The position numbers and the translations under genes are program-made. Below are positions 23,805 through 36,322 of a stretch of 64,000 nucleotides of DNA, in pieces. Below the pieces are notes generated by a model. That model worked only from the letters and a program-made list of their open reading frames with translations. It was not told the origin of the DNA and did no database searches. The DNA comes from Delphinapterus leucas (taxonomy: Eukaryota; Chordata; Mammalia; Artiodactyla; Monodontidae), in assembly GCF_002288925.2 (NCBI RefSeq), contig NW_022098021.1, positions 7,654,383-7,718,382 on the forward strand, read 5' to 3'. How positions within the stretch are numbered: position 1 is the first letter of the stretch; each line of letters opens with the position of its first letter.

Positions 23805-24140
23805 TGTGTCAGTCAGGGTGGACACGCTGCTGTAACAAACAAGCCCCTACATTCAGTGGCTTCTCACATTAGAAATGTATTTCCGGCTCACGTAACAGCT
23901 CACTGCCTGTACTTGGTGGGTGGCTTCCATGTGGTGATGCAGGGACCCAGGCTCCCCTTGGGCCTTGGATCCTCTGCATCCAGGCAGCATTTGAGGAAGA
24001 GATTGGGTGCTGTGGGGGATGGTTTGGGCTATGCCTGGAAGTGCTGTGGATCGCTTCTGCCCAGATTCCCAAAATCAGGCACATGCCACCCCAACTGCCA
24101 TGGAGGTCAGGAAGGGTGAACAAGCACAGAGGGAGACGGG
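23805..24140. repeat. Old interspersed repeat, family not assigned
   Basis: 'gctgctgtaacaaacaagcc', 'cagtggcttctcacattaga', 'catgtggtgatgcagggaccc' and 'gcctggaagtgctgtgg' are landmarks of a common ancient mammalian repeat. A related copy appears at 56270-56600. Confidence 0.45.
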
Positions 24141-24409
24141 TTTGGTGAGTCGTCAGCCCGTCATTGCCAAGTAGCCTGAGAAGGAGGTACCAAGAAAACA
24201 ACACACCGTATGTCTCCTGGAACATTTCTGCTGCTGGCAGCGAATCCCCTGTCACCAGGGATTTCTCTCTTCCCATCACCTCTCCCTTTGCCTCTCTTTC
24301 TGCCCCTCTTTGCCACTGGCGGGCCCGCTGAGTCCATCTCCTCGCAGCCTCTGGTAGAGGTCATATTTGCCTGGCTACAAACGTCACATTGGGAATGTGT
24401 CCTTCCCTC

Positions 24410-24660
24410 CATCCCAGCTTTTCAAATCCGTCTCCCACCTTCAGCGCTCAGATCAAACCCCGCCTCTTCCACGAGGCCTCCCCGATTGCCACACAAAGCC
24501 CTCCCTCAGCAACATCACCATCTGTCCCTGACCTGGGCCTTTCTTCTTCACCTCCTCATTGGGAGATTTTATAGATACGCCTCATCTTTCCAACAGACTT
24601 AACGCCACTAGAGAGGATAGCACCTGCCACCCAGCAGGAGCTCAAGACACGGTTGCGAGA
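24410..24660 (+). repeat. L2 LINE 3' fragment
   Basis: 'ccttcagcgctcagatcaaa', 'cctcttccacgaggcctccc' and 'gacttaacgccactagagag' are consistent with a diverged L2 3' region. Confidence 0.5.
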
Positions 24661-25865
24661 GAGGAGAGTGAGGTGATGGGACACAGCAGTCCAAGCTCCG
24701 TCCTCCGAGGCTTGGCTGTAGTGAGATCCTACGGCTGCCCCGGTGTCCTCATCCATAACCCAGAGACAGTAATGTCTGCACCACCTTTCCTCCCAGAGGG
24801 GCTTTGAGGTTCGGATGAGGTCGTTCAGGTGTATCCAGGAGGAGGGCAAGGAAGGTTAGTCCCCAAGTGATCTGACCGAGAGGCAAACGCGAAGTGTCCT
24901 GGGGGGATGGGGGGCTCAGGTGGGTCCCAGCACCTGCCAGGGAGCAACAAACCCCCATGTGTGAGACAAGGAGGTGAAGGGGTGGCCGTCTGTGGGGCTT
25001 CTTGGAAGTAGGTGTGCTCTGAAGTCAGTGGGAAGGGCTAAGTCTGGAAGGAACACCCCTGGCTTCTGGCACTGAAGTTAGCAACGGAACAGCTTTTGCA
25101 AACAAAAGAAAGAGTTGGTAAAATCACCCTGTGGCTGCGTTCAGACTCGGCTTAAACCCGCACCGGACGCCCTAAAGACGAGCACAGGTGCGCCCAGGAC
25201 CCAGACTTAAGTAAACCCGGTCACTCTCCCCTGCCAGTTTTGCCTCTGCCCCAGCCCCTGGCTCCCCTCTGGGATGTCACTCAACCTAAAGGGCGGCTCC
25301 AGGCTCGGGCACGGAAGGGCCTGCTGAGTCCCATGCTGACCCAGCATCTGTGAGATGTGGGGCGGAGGGAACTGCGGAGGAGAGAAGCCTTCCCCCGCTT
25401 GAAAACGTGGGAGCAAACACAAGCGGCAGCCCAGACTTCCAGAAAAGGCTTAAAGTTAATGCGGAGCCCAACGCCACAGCTTAAATGTAAATCCCACCCT
25501 GCCCCCAATGGCCTCATGATGAGGCGACACGGATTCCTCTGAATGGATGTAACACTGGTTGATTTTAAACTTCTGGGGTAATGAGAAAACCACAGTCTCT
25601 ACAGAACATTTCATTTCTGCTTAAGCAGAAGCCAAGTGGATTGAAATCCAAGCATCTTTGCTCTTTTGCTCATTTTTGGAAACTGCCAGAAAGAGAGGTG
25701 CCGGACATGCCTCCTCTTGACTCCCCCCCCCCCCCGCCCCAGTTAGTCCTAGAGATGACAAGTGTGCGCTGTGGTCAGTGGAGAATCCCAGGTGTGTGGC
25801 TGAGACCCCTGGATGGGGTGAGACCTCACGGCCATGTCCACACAGGCAGCAGTCAGCAAGACCTG
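24661..25865. other. GC-rich intronic sequence, no gene recognised
   Basis: Unique sequence with a C-run (13 C) at 25723-25735. Overlapping open frames on both strands show no recognisable protein. Confidence 0.4.
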
Positions 25866-25869
25866 GCCG

Positions 25870-26225
25870 GCTCCCTCTTAAGGGAGGTCACACACCCCGC
25901 TCCCTCTCAGGGGATGTCACACCCCACGTCCCTCTCTGGGGGAGGTCACACACCAGGGCCTCTAAACCTGAGGTCCTTCTCAGAGGGAAGGTCACACCCC
26001 GGTTCCTTTTAGGGGGAAGGTCCCACCCCAGGTCTCCCTCAGGGGAGGTCACACCCCAGGTTCCGCTCGGGGAGGGCATATCCCGAGTTCATCTCAGGGG
26101 GAGGTCACAACTCAGGTCCCTCTCAGGAGTGAGGTCGCACCCCAGTTCCCTCGCAGGAATGATGTCACAGCCCAGGTCCCTCTCAGGGGAAGGTCGCACA
26201 CCACACCCTCAATCACTCAGGGAAG
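25870..26225 (+). repeat. Minisatellite, about 30-bp unit
   Basis: At least ten diverged units with the pattern 'ggtcacaccccaggtccctctcagggg' spaced about 28-33 bp. Units differ by substitutions and small indels. The open frames across it (one reading '...EVTPQVPLGE.ISRVHLR..' ) are by-products of the repeat. Confidence 0.85.
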
Positions 26226-26379
26226 ACGTCACTCCGGGTCACTGTGCTGTCACTCTTTGTGACTGTGGGCCCTCAGTAGATAGCTGTCTTCGGCCTGTCA
26301 CAGCGACACAGAAGCACGGAGGTGAGGGCCGTCCTGGTGAAGCATTCAGAGGCCATCTCACTTTCAGGTGTGGTGAATC

Positions 26380-27110
26380 CTGACACACGAGCTGCAGCGC
26401 AGGCACACGGAGATCCGCGGGAGGCTCCCAGACACCAGCAAGCCCTCCACCGACACTCGGCACAGACGCCCCAGAGACACCCCCCAAGATTCCCACGGGT
26501 AAATGTGCAGACACTCGTGAATGCGCCACGGTCCTCCACACCTGCAGAGACATCTTCACGTTCACCCCGTAGACGCCCTACAGGTACTGTCTGTCACGCT
26601 CACGCACGCCACGCCTTCCCCACTGTCGCCACACAGGCGCTTTACAGACACCCACACATCCTCCACAGACACCTCAAAGTATATCCCAAGCCCCCTGCGA
26701 CAGCGCTCCACAGGTCTCCCCCAGATTCCCACACTGGTCTCCCAATTGCATCCCACCGTTTCCCAACGCAGACACTCACAGACGCCCTAGAAAGCGTTCC
26801 CCTCGCTGTGCACCGCGCAGGCCCAGCACTGTCACCTCCAGCACAACCACACGCCAGGGGCACACACAGTGCCCCCCGACCCCGCGCACGTGGGCAGCCA
26901 CACACCCAGGCCCTGTGCATGCACACAGAGCCGTGTCCACACCCAGACACAACTCACGCCCAAGCGTGTCCGCCCCCTCCCTGCGCTACGGCACCATCCC
27001 CTCAGACAGGCTCTCAGCCAGACCTCACAGACCTCGCAGAAACACCCCGTCAGACACGTGAACGTGGAAGCTCACAGGCCCAACAAACGCAGACGAAGAC
27101 ACAGACGCCT
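26380..27110 (+). repeat. C/A-rich degenerate tandem sequence
   Basis: 'cagacacc', 'cagacgcc' and 'cacagacac' recur every 30-40 bp in a C+A-rich, T-poor strand. It follows the minisatellite directly and may be a more decayed array. It contains a 280-codon open frame (26322-27164) that is rich in H, P, T, R and Q and has no domain I recognise. Confidence 0.55.
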
Positions 27111-27985
27111 CAGCTTCATTTCTTCGATTTGTCATTTCAAGCAGTCTTCCGGCTGTCATCTTGAAAATCACTAACAGTCCTTTAAAAGCTGTTTAAAGAC
27201 AACTGAGAATATGGTGCAACGCTCTCTGGTCCTGGGGAAGGGGACAGAAATCCGCTGAAATGAGATCAAATGGTGCCCATGAGAGAGTGTCAGCGAGGGG
27301 ACACCTCCCACCACGCCCTCCAAGAGTGGCCTGCAGAGCCCGTAGACCCAGGGGTGGCTTCTGGGACACGCTGGCCCCTTTGTCCCCCAGCGGCCTTGTC
27401 AGGAAACAGTCTGTTCTGACCCCTTTCTCGCAGGAGGCTTCATGCTGCCCTCAGAGACAGCTTTTCCTCCCATACAGCCCTGCAGCTGGTCTCCACACAA
27501 TACAAAAGTAGAAGAAAAAAGAGGTGATGCTCTAAAAAAATCCTCAAATTCTCTTAGAAAATAGGTGCTTCCAAAGAGGGGTAAATTGTGCCTGTTAGAA
27601 GCAGGAGGGGAGAGACAAGGAGATCAAAAAGAAAACCAAGAGGATGGATAAAGGGACTAGAATGCAAGAAATAGCCCAGACCAGCTGGTGGCCATCTGGG
27701 AGCTGCAGGGAAAAGGAAGAACAAAGTTGCTGAGTTTCTAGCAAGTGGGTACAGTTTATCATGAGAGGAGATTACTTTGAGGAAGTGGAAAGAAGCCAGG
27801 GCCGTTAAAAAAAAAAAAAATCGAGTGGTTTCCCTAAGGATTGGACTGCAGTGAGTTTGCTCCGGTCTGAAGTAAACTAGTTAAGGACATTATCATTTGG
27901 GGAAAAGTTAGGAGGTTAGGAGGCATCCGAGATGTAGTGATATAGAGACTACATCTCTGGATGTCAATGTAAAAGTGGACAGTGG
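27111..27985. other. Intronic sequence, no gene recognised
   Basis: No exon, SINE or clear LINE. An A-run lies at 27807-27820. Confidence 0.4.
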
Positions 27986-27986
27986 A

Positions 27987-28176
27987 GGGCTCCCCTGGTG
28001 GCGCAGCGGTTGAGAGTCCGCCTGCCGATGCAGGGGACACGGGTTCGTGCTCCGGTCTGGGAAGATCCCACATGCCGCGGAGCGGCTGGGCCCATGAGCC
28101 ATGGCCGCTGAGCCTGCGTGTCCGGAGCCTGTGCTCCACAACGGGAGAGGCCACAGCAGTGAGAGGCCCGTGTACC

Positions 28177-28198
<22 letters not shown>
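27987..28198 (+). mobile_element. CHR-type tRNA-derived SINE (short form)
   Basis: The head 'gggctcccctggtggcgcag' has one change from its relatives. It carries the B-box-like 'gggttcgtgctccgg' and ends in poly(A) 28179-28198. Same subfamily as 12626, 13257 and 38752. Confidence 0.93.
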
Positions 28199-28207
<9 letters not shown>

Positions 28208-29003
28208 TGGAGAAAAGGGAAAGATATCTGGATATACCTCATACAGATGTTTTTTAAACCTCAAGTAAGACCATAAGGAAGGCCAATGACTATAGGATAA
28301 GCAGTAAATTATTGTAACCAACTGTTTTGATTTTGGTAAAAATTTGAGGTACATTGAATGTGTTTGCACAGGGGCTGTCCATAGATGGGAAATAAATAAA
28401 TTATAAAATCAATACGTACTGTGCAATATAGAAAGACTCGCCCCACAGAGAACTGAAGGACAGTGTGTCTGAAACTAAGCTCTTTGTGTCTTTGGCATCC
28501 ACCAAAAATTAGCACGTCCTCTCTCTTCCTCCGGAGTGGAAGGCACTCCACTAAGTGGCGATGGCACCACTTAGCTCCCACATCCAAATAATTGGTCACC
28601 ATGTCCTGACAACTCTGTCCCTTTAATAACTCTAACCTGGACTCTCCTTTCTCTCCCCATGGCCACTGCCCCATTCAACCCGTCATCATCATCACAGCAA
28701 ACTCCTAACCGGCCTCCCTGGCCCTAATATCGAATCCCTGCACAGCTACCTCCACATTTTCATAGGGTGGTCTTGTTAAAAAAAAAAAAAAAAAAAGGCA
28801 GATCTAATTTCTCTTCATTCACTATTTGCTCTAGGTGCTGGGATACATTGGTGAACAAAGCAATGATATCTGCCCGTACAGAGTTAGAGTTTAATGGGAG
28901 GAGAAGGACAATAAACATAATGTTTTGTATGATATCTTGGAAGGTGATAAGTGCTGTGGAAAAGAGGAAAAAAACAAGCAGGGTACAGGGTATCAAGAGT
29001 GCC

Positions 29004-29005
<2 letters not shown>
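28199..29005. other. Intronic sequence, no gene recognised
   Basis: Contains a poly(A) tract at 28779-28797. No exon found. Confidence 0.4.

Positions 29006-29051
<46 letters not shown>
29006..29051 (+). repeat. (GT)23 microsatellite
   Basis: Uninterrupted GT dinucleotides, potentially polymorphic. Confidence 0.97.
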
Positions 29052-29052
<1 letters not shown>

Positions 29053-29439
29053 TTTAAGTGGTGTGGCCAGGATAGGCCACAGTGAGAGGCTGGCATTTGC
29101 TCAGAGTAGGGGATGGAATGAACTCCATGAATATCTGGGGGAAGCACATGCCCTGTAGACACACTAGCCAGAGACATGCCCTAATGTGGAATGTACCTGG
29201 AGGGCTCTAGGAAGAGCAAGGGCCATGTGGCTGGAGCAGAATAGATACAGGGTGAGAATGGAAGGGGGGTGAGGTCAGAGAGCTAAGGGAGGTTGGTCAC
29301 ATGGGCCTTGTAGCAGGTGGACCCACTGCAGGGTTTTAAGCAGTGGGTGACCTGCTCTGACTTCCATATTGAACAGTCACTCCGGTGATGATGGTGACCA
29401 GGGGTAGCAGAAGAGATTGTGAGAGACCGTGATGTGTCT

Positions 29440-29895
29440 GTCCGGCTCAGAATCCTGCAGTGACTCCCCTTTGCTTTCAGATAAAATCTAAACTCTTGTG
29501 TGTGACCCACGAAACACTTCAGGATGAGGACCCTGATTCTTTTTCCAGATTTATCTCTTCCTGGCACTTTCACACCCCCAAGCCCTGCCATGTTCTGAAG
29601 CAGATGGGCTTCTAACAGGCATCCTCATCTCTCATGGCGCCATGCATTTGGGTAGGTGGTTTTCCCTGCCTGAACACAGTGCCCTTCTGGGCCTTCACTA
29701 AGCATTTCTCCTCAGGGAAGCCTTTCTCTCTTCTTGGAGCCACGCATCCCCAAAGCAGTCCGTGCGTAGTTCAAATATTGGGGTTACAGCCCTGAGTCAG
29801 AATGTCCTGTACTCAATCTGTCTCTGTCACCAGACTGGGAAATCCTAGAGGACTGAAATAGAGCTCTTATTTCTGAGTCCCTGGTAGACATGGAT
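29440..29895 (+). repeat. L2 LINE 3' region
   Basis: 'atcctgcagtgactcccctt', 'agataaaatctaaactcttg', 'gccctgccatgttctgaagc' and 'gaggactgaaatagagctct' are L2 landmarks in order. Confidence 0.7.
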
Positions 29896-29898
29896 GAA

Positions 29899-29923
29899 GG
29901 ATGGATGGATGGATGGATGGATG
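29899..29923 (+). repeat. (GGAT)n microsatellite
   Basis: About six GGAT units following the L2 fragment. Confidence 0.9.
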
Positions 29924-31320
29924 CTGGCTCTTTCATCAGATCTTGAATTCTAGGGATTTCGTTTTTCGTTTAAAATTAGTTAAGCGTTAGAAATGCTTAA
30001 AAACTGTCTATAAGACATTAACTTCTCTATCATGGAGGAGATGGCTGAAGGAGTGCTCTCAGGTAACTACTTGTGAGCACGTGTATATATCAACCGCACC
30101 TGATGGCTGTGTGGCTGGAAAGTTGAATATAAGAAAAATTTGTATAAATGGCACTAATTTGCCCATTGACCAAATATAATTCCATACATGCTTTATTTTC
30201 TTGCCATGCTGTTCAATTAGCAGTAGCTCATGCTGTAACTTTAAGTTCCTTAATACTCATCTTTCCCTGCCAGCCGCTGTCAGATATGTCACTTGGCTAC
30301 AGATCATTGATTTCTGTTCGGCAGAATACTGAGGAGAACCCTTTCAGGACATGAGAGTCTTTCCACAATACATAAGCATCTCTCAGTGCCTCTTGTTTTC
30401 TAGCGTTGTCACCGTCCAGTTTGGGTTGGCTTTAGGGTCTCCTTTTTTTATCTTGAGAAACACTGGAACATGCAGACCGTATGTGTTTGACCAGAAATGG
30501 ATTTCGTCCCCACCTCCTGTTGTTTTAGGGAGGCCTAGGAGGCAGTTCCCTGACAATGACTAAAGACTGACTTCTTATCACCTATAACCTTTCGATGACA
30601 GAACCAGAAGATGCAAGCTTTCCCCCAGGTGTCACTTCTTCACCAAGGCCATTCCTCCACAAAGTACAGAGGAAGCTGTACGGAAAATGAAACAAAAACA
30701 AAAGCACATTTTCTCAGAGATATCTGGATATGAACGTTACTCCAAGCCTGGAATAAGCATAATGTAATCAGAGTTTTAAATGAGTGAGAAAGTCCCAGGT
30801 AGGCATCTTATCTAACTTGTGACCACCCCAGTAGAAGCAGAAGCCTCTCTGCCACATCCCTGAGAAGCAGACATTCCAAATTGGCTCAGGCCTCCCAGGA
30901 AAAGGGAGCCCCTATCTCACAAAGGCAGCCCTTAAAGATGTGGATTATTTCCAAATATCAGAACACAGTCCCTTAGGTGATTCCAAAGAGGCGTTCCACA
31001 CTTCCAGGAAACAGAGCAGGCTGAATTCTTGCATCTACTTTTATTCCCTCCTAAATAACACTCGTCTGAACAACAGGAAAGGGATTTTTTTTCCCTTGAA
31101 GGTACAGCCCCACGAGGATGGGGTGAATGAGAGGAAACAGCAGCAATAAAATTTAGAGACTTAGGAAACCCAAAAAAACTAAATCCTTGGATCAGCTGTG
31201 GGAAAAGCTGAGTCAACATATTTCATAAAACAGAACCCACGTCCTCACCCGCCCAGGCCCAAAAACTGACAGCACTGCCTCCTAGATTGCTGACAGCCGT
31301 ACTTTCCCCTTCTAGGCAGG
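29924..31320. other. Intronic unique sequence
   Basis: No exon or clear repeat was recognised. Confidence 0.4.
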
Positions 31321-31324
31321 AAAC

Positions 31325-32060
31325 AACGACACAATACCTTTATTCTCTTTGGAGAGAAGAGATGAAATCCATTAAATACGAAGATGCCACTACAGAGGAA
31401 AATCCAGAAAAAAAAAGAATTCTTGGATATTAAAATCGTGATTTTAAAAATTTAACTTAATAGAATGGTTGGAAGATAATATTCTCCCAGAAAGTAGAAT
31501 AAAAGGACCAAAAAATGTGAAATAAAAAAGATAAGAAAACCATAGGACCAATCTGGGAAGTACAGTATCCAAATACTAAACGTACAAAAAGAGAAAAGAG
31601 AGGGCAGAAAATAATCCAATAAATAGTTTGAGAATAGTTTCCAAAACATTGAGAGCAAAGAGAAGATTCTAGAAATGTCCAGAGGAGGAAAAGATCAGTT
31701 CACCATGCATAGGATCAGGACTCAGTAATGGATTTGGACTCCACCACAGCAGCACTGGGAGCTAGAAAGCAATGGAGCAATCCCTTCAAAAATGTAAAGG
31801 AAAATTGTCTCCAGTGTTGAATTTTATACCCAGATAAACTATTATTGAAATTTTGGGGTAGAATAAAGTCATGTTCAAAGATGCAAAGTTTCAAAAATGT
31901 ACTTCCCGTATATGTATCCTTCTCAGGAAACCACTGAAGGATTTTCTCTATAAAATGAGGGGGGAAACTGAAAAAAAGAAGAACCAGGATACAAGAAAAC
32001 AGGAGATGCAAATGGCAGAAGGAGAAGCAGAGCAGCGAATGGCAGCCTCAGGATGATGGT
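31325..32060 (+). mobile_element. HAL1/L1 ORF1-type remnant (tentative)
   Basis: A-rich sequence with 'attctcccagaaagtagaataaaaggac', 'gagcaaagagaagattctaga', 'aggatcaggactcagtaatg', 'cactgggagctagaaagcaatggagcaat' and 'ttgaattttatacccagata' follows a widespread mammalian ORF1-containing LINE remnant. Coding capacity is lost. The family name is from memory of the pattern. Confidence 0.5.
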
Positions 32061-32084
32061 GAAGGAAGGACCTGAAGGGCAGCA

Positions 32085-32645
32085 GAATATATCACCCCAA
32101 AATATGCCTTTTTGCCGTAAGGATTATATCAGGCTGATTATTTTTAAGAAACAGCAGACACAGGAGAAGCTCTGAAAGCCAAGTAGAAGTTACCCTTTTG
32201 TAAGAGCATTTTACATTTATAAGGGAAATCTTCATTTGTAGGGGTATCTCCTTCTCTATACTGGCAAGGGGAGGATGACTCTAAAACCCTAGAAATACTC
32301 ACCAGGAGGAAGCAATGATTTAAACCTACGTAATGACCTTACCCTTGTTTACTGTTCTTTGCCTGATAATCTCCCATAACTGGCTCCTCCACCCACATCT
32401 TCTTTTGTCTTTAGCTGAGGACGGTATTTAAGGTGATGACTTGGGCCATTTGGGGTAAAATTTACTCAGTTTTTCTGGGTATCTCCCATGCATACGGGAG
32501 GTATACATGTTATTAAATTTGTCTGGTTTTCTTCTGTTAATCTGCCTTTTATTGTGGTAGGGAGGGTGGGGTCTCAGCTAAGAGCCTAGATGGATCTAGG
32601 GAAAATTATTTTTCCTCTCCCGCAGACCCAAGATGGCAACTGTGG
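32085..32645 (+). repeat. LTR-like block (endogenous retroviral type, family uncertain)
   Basis: 'tatcaccccaaaatatgcct' at one end, a TATA-like 'tatttaag' near 32427, a poly(A) signal 'attaaa' near 32513, and a T-rich stretch then 'cttctgttaatctgcc' are arranged as in a solo LTR (U3-R-U5). No internal retroviral coding sequence was recognised on either side. The ends are approximate. Confidence 0.45.
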
Positions 32646-35600
32646 ACCAGGCATAGGGCGGCCAGGGCCCTTCAGAAGGCAAAACCATTGGAGTGAATAT
32701 CTGGTGGAGCCGACTATCTTGAGAGGAGATTGACAATGGTTGGTAAATATGAACGCTAAGTACTCAGAAGTCTAAGCAAATGAAAGTCCAGAGTCCAAAG
32801 ATCATACCCCCAACTGAAAAGCCAAGAAGCAGCAGTGCAAACGTGCTATTTAGAGACATGGAATAGATACCAAATACTCATCTAAAAGAAGGAAACGTGG
32901 AGGCCTTTGGGGATAGAAAGGAAGAAAGGGGTCCAGCTTCTTGCAGAACTGTTTGACTCTTCAAGCAACTGCATGTAACTTAGATTAAAATAAAAATAAA
33001 TTTTAAAAAAAGGAAAAGAAAAACAAGCAAAACTTCCCCAAAAATTCCAGATTTTCAACTATTTGAAGATGACTATTAAGTTTTCCCTTCTCCCAGGTAA
33101 ACTGTTCTAGTTTTCTTAACTGTCCTTCATCCGACCTCATTTCAAGATATCTTGTCATCCTGGCATCTCTTCTGGACAATGTCCCAAGTGCTCAGAACTG
33201 AGTACCACAAGGTATCACACAGCCCACCAATGCTTGACTCACTGGCATATTACAATACCTCCCACTTTAAAGCCATGTATTCCTCATCCTTTCCTTATAA
33301 ATTAATATTCTGAACCTAAATCCAGGGCTTTCATTCTTACTAAACTTCATTTCATTGATGTTTTTTCATCCTTATCGTATTTGGTTGAAATAATTTTAAA
33401 TTCTGATAATACCATCCAGTAGATTAGCTCTGTCTCTCTCTCAGCTTCGGGTCGGCAATAAATTTAACAGTATTTCTGTGTATTTATCCAAGTCTTAGAG
33501 GAGATCATTGAACTAGTCAGAGTGAGAACAGAGTCCTGAGTTCCTATCCCAGAATCCCCTGGGTGGGATTCACCTGGCATCACGCACTTTGCTTTGAGTA
33601 GAGGTATTCATTCATTTGCTCGAAGATGTAATACAAGGACACTTTTGGGAGAGGAATGGAAAAGAAAAGGTACTGGTAATAATTCTAGGAATTATTCCTT
33701 CTAAAGAGTCACAGCAAGACAAATTCACAGTACCCTTCAGTTGCACCTGGGTGAAAGAGAATGAATTTTTCGGAGTTTTGCCCTATAATGGAAAGCCACA
33801 TACACACACAAAATTGAGTGAAACAATTTCTCTGTGCATTTGCTAGAAGATAGAGTCCCATGTAGCATAAGCCTTCCATAGCCATGGAGCCAGGAGGCCG
33901 TGCCCTTGTGAGGTATGGAAAGGTACCACACTTCACCACCTCTCAGGGGTCCCTGGATGGGGGCAGCAGATTTGAGGTTCCAGTTGCAGTGACAGCCTCC
34001 TCCAGTCTCTGCTTCTTTGGTGATTCATGCTGGTGCTTGGACAAGTGTTAGATTACTTTTTGACAAGCTGAAAGATGAAGTTCAAGGTGAACAACTGCTT
34101 GATGACCCAAATGTACTCAAATTCGACAAGCCAGCACTATACAGAACTGTTACCTGGATCTAATCAAACCCATTTCAGAGTAGATGAAAAACTGATAGAG
34201 GAAAGACTATTTAAATCTCCCCTGTAGACGCCTTCAAAAAAGAACAGCTTTTGTCATAAGTATCCCAGGAAATCTCTCTGTTTTATGCCTGGTGGAGATT
34301 ATAAAAACATAATATGATTCTTGTCTGAATTAAGAAAATATTGGTGGATAATACAGAAACTATTATCAGAATGAACTATAAATTACAATCAGGTCCTTAT
34401 TTTAAAGACTTTGTCTCCATCAATTAATTCATGCACAAGAGACTGAATCCATATTTCCAAGCAGTAATTCCAAGGAGTTTAAAGGTTTTTTCCTAAAGTT
34501 TTATCTCTTGAGGTATGAATGCATGTTTCAAGTCAGTTACTTTGATTACTGATTACCATCACCATCTCCTTAATCTAAGTCTGTAAACTTGTCCAGTTTT
34601 TCTCTTCTGCCCCATTTTCGGTCATGAAAATTCCTTCCCAGAGATTAAGTGTATCCCGAGAAAGGTAACATAGACGATGTATGGTATTATGGAGAGGTTA
34701 ATGGGAGTGGGTCAGAAAAGTTTTTCTTTGAGGGAAGTTTAAACAAGAGAAGATTATTTGACAGAAAAAGTGAGTTGAAGGATTCTCCAAGTACCACAAA
34801 GAAATATGCAGGCTGAGGAGAAGTACTTGTTATTTGCTTTGTTGTTGGAGAACAGACACTTCATAAAGTAACAATAGCAGACCTTTTAAGCTGCTTCTCG
34901 AAAACTGCTTTTTAAAGAGAGAAGTTCCAATAACCAGTGAGATCAGATTCACTGGGGTTTTGTTATGGAAGCCCAGTGAGTCTAAACCATAACATAAATC
35001 TTAAAAAGACAAGACCGCAGGCAAAATGGAGATTGTCTGGTAGTCAGGATTGGTTTCTGAAGTGCCTGTAATCTGAAAATGGACACAAAATGGGTAACAG
35101 GTCTTGGGAGTTCTGAAGTTTGGGGATTGAAATCTACTCAGTCTATAACTGTCTGACTCTTTGGCTTAGGTGGGTAGAGGATAAGGAAGCTTGTATGGAA
35201 AGTTCGAGAAAACTAAGTAGCCAAGAGCTTCTTCAGGCAAAGATGGATGAAAAGGTGTGTCCAAGACATGGGGTACCCCGACAGAAGTTCCTTTGGAGAG
35301 AAAGTGAGTCCTCACATAGACTCTCCCTCACCCCTCTACAATGCGTGACAGTCCAGTGAGGGTTATAACCAAACCGAGAGGAGTGCTCAGTGATTGCCAG
35401 TTTAGAGGGTCTCTTATTGTTCTGATAGAGCCACTCTTTGCAAAAGATTCTCAAGAAATAACTTTTGAGTGTTTTGAAATTTACAAACTTAATACTTGAA
35501 AAGTAGTCAGAAGTAATGAAAAGATATACTGCCATGCTAGCAATTAAAACGTGCAGGGAGAATTTTATTATGACATAACTAATAATTTAAAAACATTACC

Positions 35601-35864
35601 AGGGGAAAAACAAACGGTATTGGGACTGCTTTGGGAAAGCCAATGCACTTCTATAATTGCTGGCAGTATGTACAGAAACATCTTGCCTACAGGTTCAGTG
35701 ATACGTAGATCACCATTCCAGGTTCATCTGCTCTAATATTTTCAAAGTCATCTCAGTGAATGCCTCCCAGCTTTAAATAGTTCCATAATTCTGTGACTTG
35801 TTAAGCTGTGAGAATATCAATTGTTGACTATTGTGTACAGTTATCCATTAAGAATGCTTCAAAG
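32646..35864. other. Intronic sequence, no confirmed gene
   Basis: AT-rich. It includes a short protein-like block at 33993-34230 (see separate entry). No SINE or L1 was recognised elsewhere. Confidence 0.4.
33993..34230 (+). other. Unrecognised protein-like fragment
   Basis: An open segment at 33993-34163 includes RLLFDKLKDEVQGEQLL and DDPNVLKFDKPALYRT. A one-base shift continues into SNQTHFRVDEKLIEERLFKS before a stop at about 34228. Composition is more protein-like than neighbouring random frames, with an amphipathic charged segment. I do not recognise it. It could be an old pseudogene fragment or chance. Confidence 0.2.
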
Positions 35865-36180
35865 GGTGCTTCCCCGGTGGCGCAGTGGTTAAGAATCCAT
35901 CTGTCAATGCAGAGGACACGGGTTTGAGCCCTGGTCCAGGAAGATCCCACATGCCGCAGAGCAACTAAGCCTATGTGCCACAACTACTGAGCCTGCGCTC
36001 TAGAGCCCATGAGGAGCAACCACTGAAGCCCACGTGACTAGAGCCCATGTTCCACAGCAAGAGAAGCCACTGCAATAAGAAGTTCTCCCACCACAACGAA
36101 GAGTAGCCCCCGCTTGCCGCAACTAAAGAAAGCCCGTGAGCAACAACGAAAACCCAATGCAGCCAAAAATAAATAAATTA
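35865..36180 (+). mobile_element. CHR-type tRNA-derived SINE (long form)
   Basis: The head is 'tgcttccccggtggcgcag', with 'gatcccacatgccgcagagc', the long body 'gagaagccactgcaataaga' and the tail 'aaaaataaataaatta'. It is inserted at the edge of a MIR that starts at about 36195. Confidence 0.92.
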
Positions 36181-36194
36181 AACAATACAAAAAA

Positions 36195-36322
36195 GTGAGA
36201 AAACTAATATGCCTATCTCATAAGGTTATGTAAAGGAGTAAATGAGTTAATATGTATAAAGTGCTTGGACAGTGCTTGACACATAAGAAGTTGATAAATG
36301 TTTGCTATTACAATAACATAAA
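36195..36322 (+). repeat. MIR SINE fragment
   Basis: 'tatctcataaggttatgtaaaggagtaaatgagttaatatg' and 'gacagtgcttgacacataag' match the MIR 3' half. Confidence 0.75.

Noticed and set aside
25870..26225. Possible CRISPR-like repeat array
   Set aside because: Repeats are contiguous, diverged and lack unique spacers; the host is a mammal.
25778..26383. 201-codon open frame across the minisatellite
   Set aside because: It is a translation of the 30-bp repeat with period shifts; no evidence of coding.
26322..27164. 280-codon open frame, the longest in the window
   Set aside because: It lies in C/A-rich degenerate tandem sequence where stops are scarce, has skewed H/P/T/R/Q composition and no recognisable domain or splice signals.
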